DNA from: JABHVE01 sp047517625
GTDB taxonomy: Bacteria > Pseudomonadota > Alphaproteobacteria > UBA2966 > CAIVPW01
Direction of reading: 5' to 3'
NCBI GenBank assembly: GCA_047517625.1
Contig: JAKZSO010000036.1
Coordinates: 1-11,051 of the forward strand
Length of the DNA: 11,051 nucleotides
In this document: piece after piece, positions 1-5,993 of the stretch
How positions within the stretch are numbered: position 1 is the stretch's first letter
Layout: each line of letters begins with the position of its first letter
Notes under the pieces: generated by a model
Told to the model about the DNA's origin: nothing
The model's input: the letters and a program-made list of their open reading frames with translations, nothing else
Database searches by the model: none
Position numbers and translations under genes: made by a program

Positions 1-153
1 CCGGAGGATTTGGCCAAGGTCAAAGCCAGCGCCACCGGCGAATATCTCAAACCCGTGTTGGCCCGGGCCAAAGCGCCGAAGACATCCGCGAAGCCGCGAA
101 AAAAGCCGGCCAAGAAATCCCCGGCCCAGCCAAGACGGCGCAAAGCATCGTGA
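1..153 (+). CDS. uvrA: UvrA excinuclease ABC subunit A, C-terminal end (partial)
   Basis: Only the last 50 codons are in the window; the 5' part lies upstream. The first residues, PEDLAKVKASATGEYLKPVL, match the end of UvrA, where a 'GTPE-(D/E)-(L/V)-A' segment leads to '(T/S)GxYLKPVL'. UvrA is the ATP-binding damage-recognition subunit of nucleotide excision repair in the cytoplasm. After this conserved end the protein continues for about 27 residues rich in Lys, Arg, Pro and Ala, whereas E. coli UvrA stops almost immediately after the motif. The stop TGA (151-153) overlaps the GTG start of trmFO as GTGA, so the two genes are probably translationally coupled. The assignment rests on about 20 conserved residues, but the motif is distinctive. 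Confidence 0.8.
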   Translation, partial: PEDLAKVKASATGEYLKPVLARAKAPKTSAKPRKKPAKKSPAQPRRRKAS

Positions 154-1499
154 CGGCCACCGCTCCGGTTCATGTCGTCGGCGGCGGCTTGGCCGGATCC
201 GAGGCCGCGTGGCAAATCGCCCGCGCCGGTGTGCCGGTGGTCCTGCACGAAATGCGCCCGGATCGTGGCACCGACGCCCATGTCACCGACGGCTTGGCGG
301 AATTGGTGTGCTCCAATTCTTTCCGCTCGGACGACGCCCAGTCCAGCGCCATCGGATTACTGCACGAAGAAATGCGCCGCTGTGGTTCGCTGATCATGGC
401 GTGCGCGGATGCCCACCGGGTGCCCGCCGGCGGCGCGCTCGCCGTCGACCGGGAAGGATTTTCCGCCGCCGTGCAATCCGCGCTGGAGGCCGAGCCGCTG
501 GTGACTATCCAGCGCGGCGAGATCGATGGCCTGCCCCCCGCCGATTGGGACCAAGTCATCATCGCCACCGGCCCCCTGACGTCGGCCGCCCTGGCCGACG
601 CCGTCACCGAACTGGGCGGCGAAGATTCGCTCGCGTTCTACGATGCCATCGCGCCGATCGTCTATGGCGACAGTATCGACATGGATGTGGCCTGGGCCCA
701 GTCGCGCTACGACAAAGGGTCCGGCACGGACTACCTCAACTGCCCCATGGACCGGCATCAGTATTCGGCTTTCATCGACGCCTTGGTGGCTGCCGACGCT
801 GTTCCGTTCAAGGACTGGGAAGCCGGCACGCCGTACTTCGAGGCCTGCCTGCCCATCGAGGTCATGGCGGCGCGCGGGGCCGAGACATTGCGATACGGGC
901 CGATGAAACCGGTGGGCCTGACCAATGTCCACGCCCCGGATATCAAAGCCTATGCCGTGGTCCAGCTGCGCCAGGACAATGCGCTGGGCACCCTGTTCAA
1001 CATGGTCGGGTTTCAAACCAAGATGCGCCACGGCGATCAGGTCAGGGTGTTCCAAACCATTCCGGGATTGGCGGGCGCGCGGTTCGCCCGGCTCGGCGGC
1101 ATCCACCGCAACACCTTCCTCAATGCCCCCAAACTATTGGACGCCACCTTGCGCATGAAGGCCCAGCCAAGACTACGCTTTGCCGGGCAAATGACCGGGG
1201 TCGAAGGCTATGTGGAATCCGCCGCCATGGGGTTGCTGACCGGCCGTTTCGCCGCCGCCGATCGCCTTGGCCAGCCATCGATCCCGCCGCCTGCCACCAC
1301 CGCCATGGGGGCGCTGCTGGGGCATATCACCGTTGGCGCCGTGGCCGAAACCTTCCAGCCCATGAACGCCAACTTCGGCTTGTTCCCACCGCTGGCCGTC
1401 CGCGTCAAAAAGAAAGATCGCAAGCCCGCCTATGCCGCCCGGTCATTGGCCGATCTGGGTGATTGGTTGGCGACCCCGCGATCCCAGGCCGCCGAATAG
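150..1499 (+). CDS. trmFO: TrmFO, folate/FAD-dependent tRNA (uracil-54-C5)-methyltransferase
   Basis: This 449-residue protein is the family's usual length. TrmFO makes ribothymidine at position 54 of the tRNA T-loop in the cytoplasm, using methylenetetrahydrofolate as carbon donor and FAD as reductant carrier. The N-terminus has the Rossmann dinucleotide motif VVGGGLAGSEAA (about residues 9-20), followed by HEMRP. Two cysteines expected for catalysis are visible: Cys54 in LVCSNSFRSDD and the one in EACLPIEVMA. Other family hallmarks are GPLTS, YGPMKPVGL, NMVGFQTKM and GQMTGVEGYVESAAMG near the C-terminal third. The GTG start is chosen because it overlaps the uvrA stop and leaves just six residues before the Rossmann strand. 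No strong Shine-Dalgarno precedes it, consistent with coupling. No terminator is obvious after the stop. Confidence 0.95.
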   Translation: MTATAPVHVVGGGLAGSEAAWQIARAGVPVVLHEMRPDRGTDAHVTDGLAELVCSNSFRSDDAQSSAIGLLHEEMRRCGSLIMACADAHRVPAGGALAVDREGFSAAVQSALEAEPLVTIQRGEIDGLPPADWDQVIIATGPLTSAALADAVTELGGEDSLAFYDAIAPIVYGDSIDMDVAWAQSRYDKGSGTDYLNCPMDRHQYSAFIDALVAADAVPFKDWEAGTPYFEACLPIEVMAARGAETLRYGPMKPVGLTNVHAPDIKAYAVVQLRQDNALGTLFNMVGFQTKMRHGDQVRVFQTIPGLAGARFARLGGIHRNTFLNAPKLLDATLRMKAQPRLRFAGQMTGVEGYVESAAMGLLTGRFAAADRLGQPSIPPPATTAMGALLGHITVGAVAETFQPMNANFGLFPPLAVRVKKKDRKPAYAARSLADLGDWLATPRSQAAE

Positions 1500-1572
1500 T
1501 TGCGATGGCACAAGTGGCACAGGGTATCGCCCCAAATGTGGTTCGCGTCACATTATAGGGTGCCTAAGAACC

Positions 1573-1601
1573 TTGCACCAGCTACATTTTGTGGCTAGCA
1601 T
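1573..1601 (+). promoter_or_regulatory. Candidate sigma-70-type promoter
   Basis: TTGCAC (1573-1578) and TAGCAT (1596-1601) are separated by exactly 17 bases; each matches the housekeeping consensus at four of six positions. It lies in the 161-base gap after trmFO and about 60 bases ahead of the 39-residue membrane-protein gene, so it would drive that gene and the PuuD-like gene. This is pattern matching only, in a part of the window that is less GC-rich than its surroundings. Confidence 0.3.
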
Positions 1602-1660
1602 CGGATTTGGAACTTGCGAATGACTTGCAACTCCCGCCCTTGCCGGGGCCGGAGCCAACA

Positions 1661-1780
1661 ATGGGGGCGACCATGATGAACCCGCTCGATTCTCTAACCG
1701 GCACTGTCGTTACCGGCTTGGTACTGACGGTGCTGATGGTCTTGGCCATCTCGATGATTGCCGGCGGCGGAGGCGCATAA
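1661..1780 (+). CDS. Small single-helix membrane protein (39 aa), unknown function
   Basis: I do not recognise this as a named family. The start at 1661 is supported by GGAG at 1651-1654, six bases upstream; ATGs at 1673 and 1676 are alternatives. The frame is open further upstream, to 1589, but that extension has no ribosome site and a Pro-rich sequence. The protein has a short polar N-terminus (MGATMMNPLDSLTGT), one hydrophobic segment from about residue 16 to 34 (VVTGLVLTVLMVLAISMIA), and ends in Gly-Gly-Gly-Gly-Ala. It therefore looks like a single-pass inner-membrane microprotein. The stop is three bases before the next ATG, and that gene's GGAGG lies inside this one, so the two are almost certainly co-translated. 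I infer a small accessory subunit of the PuuD-like membrane protein. Confidence 0.6.
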   Translation: MGATMMNPLDSLTGTVVTGLVLTVLMVLAISMIAGGGGA

Positions 1781-1783
1781 GCC

Positions 1784-2308
1784 ATGGAATTCAACGCCGA
1801 TTTCTGGAGCTTCATTGTCCGCTATCTACATGTGGTCAGCGCGATCATGTGGATCGGCTTGTTATGGTATTTCAATTTCGTTCAAGTGCCGGCGGTGGCT
1901 GGCATGCCGGACGAGTTAAAACCCGCCGTCGGCAAGCACATTGCGCCGCGGGCGCTGTTCTGGTTCCGCTGGGCCGCCCTATCCACGGTGATATTCGGCC
2001 TGTGGCTGGCCTGGCTCGAGGGCTATGTGGCGGACGCATTGATGCTCGGCTTGAGTTCTAACATCGCCCGGGACGCCACCATCGGCTTTGGCATGTGGCT
2101 GGGGCTCATCATGATGTTCAACGTCTGGGGCATCATTTGGCCCGCTCAGCAAAAGGTGCTGGGCATGGTCGAGGCCTCGGACGACGAGAAAAAAGCGTCG
2201 GCGCGCCGGGCGCTGATGGCGTCGCGAGCGAACACCGCCATGTCGATTCCGATGCTGTTCGCCATGCTTGGCGTCCGCCACCTCGCCGACATGGGATTCT
2301 TCGCCTAG
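1784..2308 (+). CDS. PuuD-type (urate hydroxylase N-terminal domain) integral membrane protein, stand-alone
   Basis: This 174-residue protein has about four membrane helices (roughly residues 8-32, 58-78, 99-119 and 148-168). It resembles the membrane domain of urate hydroxylase PuuD: YLHVVSAIMWIGLLWYFNF near the N-terminus, a central FNVWGIIWPAQQK and SRANTAMSIPMLFAM near the C-terminus. His16, His52 and His166 are candidate haem or metal ligands by position; this is inference. Full-length PuuD carries a C-terminal cytochrome c domain, which is absent here, so urate oxidation should not be assumed. Short paralogues of this kind occur in alphaproteobacteria and are usually annotated by similarity only. 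The start has GGAGG (1769-1773) ten bases upstream. It follows the 39-residue membrane gene by three bases and precedes a hairpin. Confidence 0.8.
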   Translation: MEFNADFWSFIVRYLHVVSAIMWIGLLWYFNFVQVPAVAGMPDELKPAVGKHIAPRALFWFRWAALSTVIFGLWLAWLEGYVADALMLGLSSNIARDATIGFGMWLGLIMMFNVWGIIWPAQQKVLGMVEASDDEKKASARRALMASRANTAMSIPMLFAMLGVRHLADMGFFA

Positions 2309-2332
2309 CCCACAAAAAGCGACACGCGTCCA

Positions 2333-2366
2333 GGGGCCGTTGGAGGAATCCAGCGGCCCCGGCTTT
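2333..2366 (+). terminator. Hairpin after the PuuD-like gene, possible terminator
   Basis: GGGGCCGTTGG (2333-2343) pairs with CCAGCGGCCCC (2350-2360) over 11 base pairs including one G-U, with a six-base loop. It starts 25 bases after the stop of the PuuD-like gene. Only a short GGCTTT follows, so the U-tract is weak and efficiency is uncertain. Confidence 0.5.
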
Positions 2367-2614
2367 ACCCAATGGAGCCCCACCGGTCCGGCACACCTGT
2401 TCCTGGCCACGCCTTCCCTGCCCTGCGACGCCCACGCGTTCCCCCATCCCATCCAGCATTCCCTTGCGGTTGATCCCACGGACGACAACGTCTTGTGACG
2501 GCTGCGCCACATGGTCGCAAATTCTGTCGGCTGAGAAATTGCCGAACTAGCGATAACGGGCGCCGAACCTGTTTTCGACGGCCGCCGTCCCAAACCCTGA
2601 CAATTTGACGCCGG
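2367..2614. other. Non-coding stretch upstream of the regulator gene
   Basis: About 250 bases between the PuuD-like terminator hairpin and the palindrome before the regulator. Short open frames exist on both strands, but they are proline/arginine-rich translations of GC-rich DNA without ribosome sites. From about 2518 the base composition becomes less GC-rich (for example around AAATTCTG and GAGAAATTG), as expected of an upstream regulatory region. I could not find a convincing -35/-10 pair or a structured RNA. Confidence 0.5.
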
Positions 2615-2636
2615 GGTCCCCATTTGAATGGGGATC
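2615..2636. promoter_or_regulatory. 22-base palindrome, candidate operator or 5'-UTR hairpin
   Basis: GGTCCCCATT (2615-2624) and AATGGGGATC (2627-2636) are inverted copies with one mismatch (G-U if transcribed) around a two-base centre TG. The element ends five bases before the GGAG ribosome site (2641-2644) of the regulator gene. It could be a dimer-binding site, for example for autoregulation by the LuxR-type protein, or an RNA hairpin limiting access to the ribosome site. With a two-base centre a DNA operator is more natural than an RNA loop. Confidence 0.4.
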
Positions 2637-2653
2637 AATCGGAGCACCGCGCC

Positions 2654-3287
2654 ATGAACGCCGCAACCACACTCGCAAACCTCCGCGTTCGCGTCATCGC
2701 CGGCGACCCCTTTGTGCGGGACGCCCTGGGCGCGGCTTTGGCCGGGCTTGCGGGCATCGACATCGTGGAAACCCAAAGCGAGCCTTCGCCGGGCGGGGTC
2801 GATGCGGATGTGACCCTTTGGGATTTGGGCCTGCGCCCCGAGATGGCGGTGGAAGCACTTGGGCGGGCGGTGGAGGCGGGGCAAACGGTCCTCGCCCTGG
2901 TCCCCGCCGGTGCTGGAATTGGGCCGGCGCTTTTTGCCGGGGCGGCGGGGGTGTTGAGCCGCACCTCCGAGCCTGAGCCCCTGGCCGCTGGTCTGGCCGC
3001 AGCCGCCCATGGCCTGACGGTCCTGGACGCCGAAGCCCGGGACTCGCTCCTGGCTCCGCCAAGCGAGGGCTTGTCGGGATTTCCTTTGCAGCCATTGACG
3101 CCGCGGGAGGCCGAAGTGCTGGGCCTGCTGGCAAAGGGATGGACCAACCGCGTCATCGGTGAGGCCCTGGGCATCAGCGCCCACACCGCCAAGTTCCACG
3201 TCAATGCCATTCTCGGCAAGCTGGGAGCCGAGGGGCGCACCGAAGCCGTTATTCGGGCAGCCCGGGATCGGCCTGATCACACTTTGA
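2654..3287 (+). CDS. NarL/LuxR-type response regulator with degenerate receiver; frame disrupted near 3264
   Basis: The ATG at 2654 has GGAG nine bases upstream; an in-frame TTG at 2624 lies inside a palindrome and is unlikely. Residues about 10-125 form a receiver-like domain. Asp57 in LWDLGL sits at the phospho-acceptor position and Asp18 remains of the acidic pair, but the usual Thr is lost (LALVPAG) and Lys is replaced by Arg (GVLSRT). Residues about 148-207 are a GerE/LuxR helix-turn-helix (LTPREAEVLGLLAKG, then AHTAKFHVNAILGKLG). As read, the frame does not stop here but runs on into the downstream protease-like gene at 4357. Removing one G from 3264-3266 gives the ending AARIGLITL and a TGA at 3285-3287. 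That would be a 210-residue protein of normal NarL length and ending. It is probably a transcription regulator paired with the next gene; the signal is unknown. Confidence 0.8.
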
Positions 3288-3300
3288 TCAAGGCGCCAGC

Positions 3301-3328
3301 CCGCGGAATCAGGCGCAAGCCTGCGCGG
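3301..3328 (+). other. Structured hairpin just after the regulator's inferred stop
   Basis: CCGCG (3301-3305) pairs with CGCGG (3324-3328) and CAGGC (3310-3314) pairs with GCCTG (3319-3323). The loop is a GCAA tetraloop (GNRA type) and GAAT bulges on the 5' side. It begins 13 bases after the inferred stop at 3285-3287, which fits an untranslated region rather than coding sequence. There is no U-tract, so intrinsic termination is not clear. Confidence 0.4.
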
Positions 3329-3383
3329 AACGCCCGGCCACCCCGCGGAAACGCCGCCTGCCCTGCTCGAACGGCTAGGAGCC

Positions 3384-3416
3384 CCCTGCCCGATCGGCTG
3401 ATGCGGGCTGGCAGGG
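3384..3416 (+). other. Inverted repeat between the regulator and the protease-like gene
   Basis: CCCTGCC (3384-3390) and GGCAGGG (3410-3416) are perfect inverted copies around 19 bases; an alternative pairing AGCCC/GGGCT also exists. It lies 38 bases ahead of the ATG at 3455. It may be an intercistronic RNA hairpin or attenuator; no T-run follows. Confidence 0.3.
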
Positions 3417-3454
3417 ATCCGCCATACTTCGAGGATTCATCTTTCGGAGGAAGT

Positions 3455-4357
3455 ATGACCGATCTTGAAACTCTTTCGACGGGTCTGGCGGACACCGTCG
3501 AGCACATTGGAAAATCGCTGGTGCGGGTGGCCGGGAACGGCCGGGCTTACACCGGCGTTGTATGGGCGACAGGCGTGATCGTCACCACGGCGCGGGCGGC
3601 TGAGCACTCGGAAACGGCCGAGGTGTTTGGGCCCGACGGCGTTGAAACAACCGGCACATTTGCTGGGGCGGACCCCGGGAGCGGCCTGGCGGTCATACGC
3701 GCCGACACTGGGGGCGCGACCGCGCCGGCGATCGCCGAGGTGTCAACGGTGCGCCCGGGCCAATTGGTGGTCGTGCCTGCGCGGACACCGCGTCTCGGTG
3801 CGGTACGCGCCGCGCTGGGGATCGTCGGGATCGTCGCCGAGGGATGGACGACCCCCACCGGCGGCCGCCTTGACCCGTACATCGAAACCGATATCGCCTG
3901 GTCGCCAGGTTTCGCCGGGGGCGCTTTGGCCGATGTGGGGGGGAAATTGATCGGCGTTGCGATTGCTGCGGGGCGCCACCGCGGCGGTTGGCTCGTCCCC
4001 GCCCATACAGTGGGACAAATCACCGACGCGCTGCTTGAGAACGGGACGTTGACCCGGCCATACCTGGGAATCGGAACCCAACAAGTCCACCTGAACGGCA
4101 AACTCGCCGACAGCGTAGGCCAGGACCGGGCCCTGCTGGTTGTCCATATCGACGAGGATAGCCCGGCCGCCGCGGCCGATTTGCGCCTTGGCGATGCACT
4201 AATCGGGTTGAATGATGGGGCCATCCACGGGGTCCACGATTTGCTTGGTGCGTTGGCGGAACTGAAGGCCGACTCAAAGGTCTCCCTTAGCATCCTGCGC
4301 GCCGAGGCACCGATGGAGGTTTCCGCGACCCTTGGCACGCGGCCCGGGGGGGGTTGA
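3455..4357 (+). CDS. HtrA-like trypsin-fold/PDZ protein with no catalytic triad (pseudoprotease)
   Basis: The ATG at 3455 follows CGGAGGAAGT, a strong ribosome site, and gives 300 residues. The same frame is open upstream into the regulator; I regard that join as the result of an indel. Residues about 15-195 follow the S1C/HtrA trypsin fold and 201-295 form a PDZ domain (YLGIGTQQV, then LRLGDALIGLND). Aligned by eye to DegP-type motifs, the catalytic His of 'VVTNNHVV' is Arg47 in VIVTTARAA. The Asp of 'DPxSDIA' is Gly77 in DPGSGLAVI. The Ser of 'GNSGGAL' is Ala154 in GFAGGAL. All three triad residues are gone while the frame is intact, so the protein is probably a non-proteolytic binding or sensing factor. 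No signal peptide is visible, so it is likely cytoplasmic. A run of eight G (4346-4353) precedes the stop, so the last few residues are vulnerable to indels. Confidence 0.8.
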   Translation: MTDLETLSTGLADTVEHIGKSLVRVAGNGRAYTGVVWATGVIVTTARAAEHSETAEVFGPDGVETTGTFAGADPGSGLAVIRADTGGATAPAIAEVSTVRPGQLVVVPARTPRLGAVRAALGIVGIVAEGWTTPTGGRLDPYIETDIAWSPGFAGGALADVGGKLIGVAIAAGRHRGGWLVPAHTVGQITDALLENGTLTRPYLGIGTQQVHLNGKLADSVGQDRALLVVHIDEDSPAAAADLRLGDALIGLNDGAIHGVHDLLGALAELKADSKVSLSILRAEAPMEVSATLGTRPGGG

Positions 4358-4504
4358 CCTCGCTCCGCCGTCGGTGGTGGCGGTTGGACCTGGCCCGAAA
4401 GTGGATTGCCCCGGCCTCCAATTGTTCTACCTTTTGGCTGAGCCATTACGACCATCCGGGAGGCCATCCAAATGGGGGCGGGCCCGAATTTTGGGGGAAA
4501 CATC

Positions 4505-5517
4505 ATGTCAGAATTATTGAAACGGACGGCGGCGGTCTCGTCGCCGGGATTCTCGGCCTTGTGGCCGGGGCAACAATGGCTTTCGCCCAAGAACCCATTC
4601 CCGACGCGGCTTGGGGGCCGCCGGTGGATCCGGCCGTGGGTTACTACATAGGGGACCTCGGCGGCGGCCTGTACTGGGTCACCGACGGCATTTATCAGGT
4701 CATGTTTCTGGTGACCAGTGAGGGCGTTGTTGCTGTCGATGCGCCGCCGACTTTGGGTGCGAACTACCTGGCGGCGATCGCCAGTGTGACGGATCAGCCG
4801 GTTACCCATGTGATTTACAGCCACTCCCACGCGGACCACATCGCGGCCGCGGGCATGTTCCCAGCCGACGCGACTTACATTGCCCACAAGGACGTGGTGG
4901 CCCACATGCAAGATGCCGCCACGGACGCCCGGCCAGCGCCCTTCGGAGTTTTTGTTGGCGGCGGCCCGATTCCCGCGCCGACCGGGACGTTCGCCGAATC
5001 ATACACGTTGACCGTCGGCGGCAAGTCATTGGAGTTGGCCTACAAGGGCCCCGCTCATGAACCGGGGAATATTTTCATCTATGCCCCGGCCCAAAAAGTC
5101 CTGATGTTGGTTGACGTTGTGTTCCCGGGTTGGACACCGTTCAGGGGGTTGGCGGAAGCCGAGAACACGCCGGCGTACATGCGCGCCCACGATCAGATCC
5201 TCGAATACGATTTCGAAACCTTCATCGGCGGCCATGTGGGCCGGCTGAGTACACGCGCCGACGTGGAAACCCAACGGGAGTACATGATCGACATGGCCAC
5301 CAACGCGGCGACGGCGCTTCAGACCGTCGATTTCAACGCGGGGGCGGCTGAACTCATGACCAACAATCTGTGGCTGATGTTTGATACGTACTTGGACCAG
5401 GTAGCCCAAATGTGCACCGAAGCCACCTTGACCAAATGGGCGACGCGGCTGGCGGCGGCGGACGTGTTCACCTCGGGCCATTGCATGCGCTTGGTGATAA
5501 GCTTGCGTATCGACTAG
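4505..5517 (+). CDS. Exported metallo-beta-lactamase-fold hydrolase; frame disrupted in the signal peptide
   Basis: The metal-binding motif HSHADH is at 4822-4839. The later ligands are His at 5056 (AHEPGN), Asp at 5113 (LVDVVF) and His at 5233 (GGHVG), so the two-zinc site looks complete. The substrate is unknown. The body is read in the frame of GCC CAA at 4585. Upstream in that frame only TTG 4354 or GTG 4561 could serve; the former gives an implausible Arg/Trp-rich leader. ATG 4505, with GGGGGA six bases upstream, gives MSELLKRTA in a different frame. Adding one G in 4528-4535 joins it to LVAGILGLVAGATMAFA|Q, making a classic Sec signal peptide cleaved after AFA. The gene is therefore frameshifted as read, or there is a sequencing error. 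The C-terminus ends naturally and a hairpin follows. Confidence 0.8.
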
Positions 5518-5527
5518 TTCGAGGAGA

Positions 5528-5556
5528 GGCCGCTGAAGCGATCCGGCGGCCCCTTT
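5528..5556. terminator. Hairpin between convergent genes, likely bidirectional terminator
   Basis: GGCCGCTG (5528-5535) pairs with CGGCGGCC (5544-5551) with one G-U; the loop is eight bases and CCTTTC follows on the + strand. It sits in the 44-base gap between the stop of the MBL hydrolase and the stop of the opposing Mth938 gene, the position expected for a shared terminator. The T-run is short. Confidence 0.5.
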
Positions 5557-5561
5557 CGCTC

Positions 5562-5939
5562 CTACTCCACCGCGATCAGCGCGGCGGCGACCAGACGTTC
5601 GCCGGACAACAACACATTGAATGTCCGGCAGGCGGCGCCTGTATTCATGACCTCGACCCCCATGCCGACTCCGCGAATGGCTTTTGCCAGATCATCGGGA
5701 AGCACCGCCAAATCCGCACCCGCGCCGATCAGCAGCAAATCCAGGGGTTCAGGAGCTGCCGTCACCGGCGACAGAAGATCAGCGGTCAGGCCATCGAACG
5801 TCGCCGCATCCAAGGCCACGGTGTGGTCGGGGAAGACCAACACCGACCCGGTGTAGCGCACGTTGGAGACGGTAAACACGCCGCCGCCATAGGACTGAAC
5901 GACTTGGGCGCTCCCTGTCTCAACCGGCTTTATTTCCAT
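5562..5939 (-). CDS. Mth938-domain (DUF498) protein
   Basis: This 125-residue protein is close to the usual size of the family. Family-type segments are YTGSVLVFPD near residues 29-38, a hydrophobic strand LDLLLIGAGAD, and VEVMNTGAACRTFNVLLSGERLVAAAL near the end, where 'MNTGAACRTFNVL' and 'E-x-R-x-VAAAL' are hallmarks. The domain is shared with the human complex I assembly factor NDUFAF3; the bacterial role is not established, though involvement in membrane complex assembly is often suspected. It is the last gene of the yajC-secD-secF run, 54 bases after secF, an order common in alphaproteobacteria. The start has only a closely spaced GGAG, two bases from the ATG. The Mth938 fold call is firm; the function is not. 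Confidence 0.85.
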   Translation of the reverse strand: MEIKPVETGSAQVVQSYGGGVFTVSNVRYTGSVLVFPDHTVALDAATFDGLTADLLSPVTAAPEPLDLLLIGAGADLAVLPDDLAKAIRGVGMGVEVMNTGAACRTFNVLLSGERLVAAALIAVE

Positions 5940-5993
5940 GGCTCCAGGCTAGCACGGGGCGGGAGCCGGCCCCACCGGACCGGGCGCCCTGGC

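Noticed and set aside
1611..1650. Repeated ACTTGC motifs (1612 and 1623 area) as a regulatory direct repeat
   Set aside because: Only two six-base copies with an 11-base period; too short to separate from chance.
1589..1660. Upstream extension of the small membrane protein to 63 residues
   Set aside because: There is no ribosome site at 1589 and the added residues are Pro-rich and unlike a leader; GGAG at 1651 supports 1661.
1979..3280. 433-residue open frame on the - strand
   Set aside because: It runs antisense to the PuuD-like gene and the regulator, with Arg/Gly/Pro-rich content and no motif.
2624..4357. A single fused regulator-protease protein starting at TTG 2624
   Set aside because: TTG 2624 lies inside the palindrome with no ribosome site. 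The linker looks non-coding and contains hairpins, and a one-base change restores two normal genes. A true fusion is kept only as an alternative.
3547..4911. 454-residue open frame on the - strand
   Set aside because: It is antisense to the pseudoprotease and the MBL gene, a composition-driven shadow without domains.
4354..5517. MBL gene starting at TTG 4354 overlapping the previous stop
   Set aside because: It would add about 55 hydrophilic, Arg/Trp-rich residues ahead of the signal peptide and ignores the ATG 4505 with a good ribosome site.
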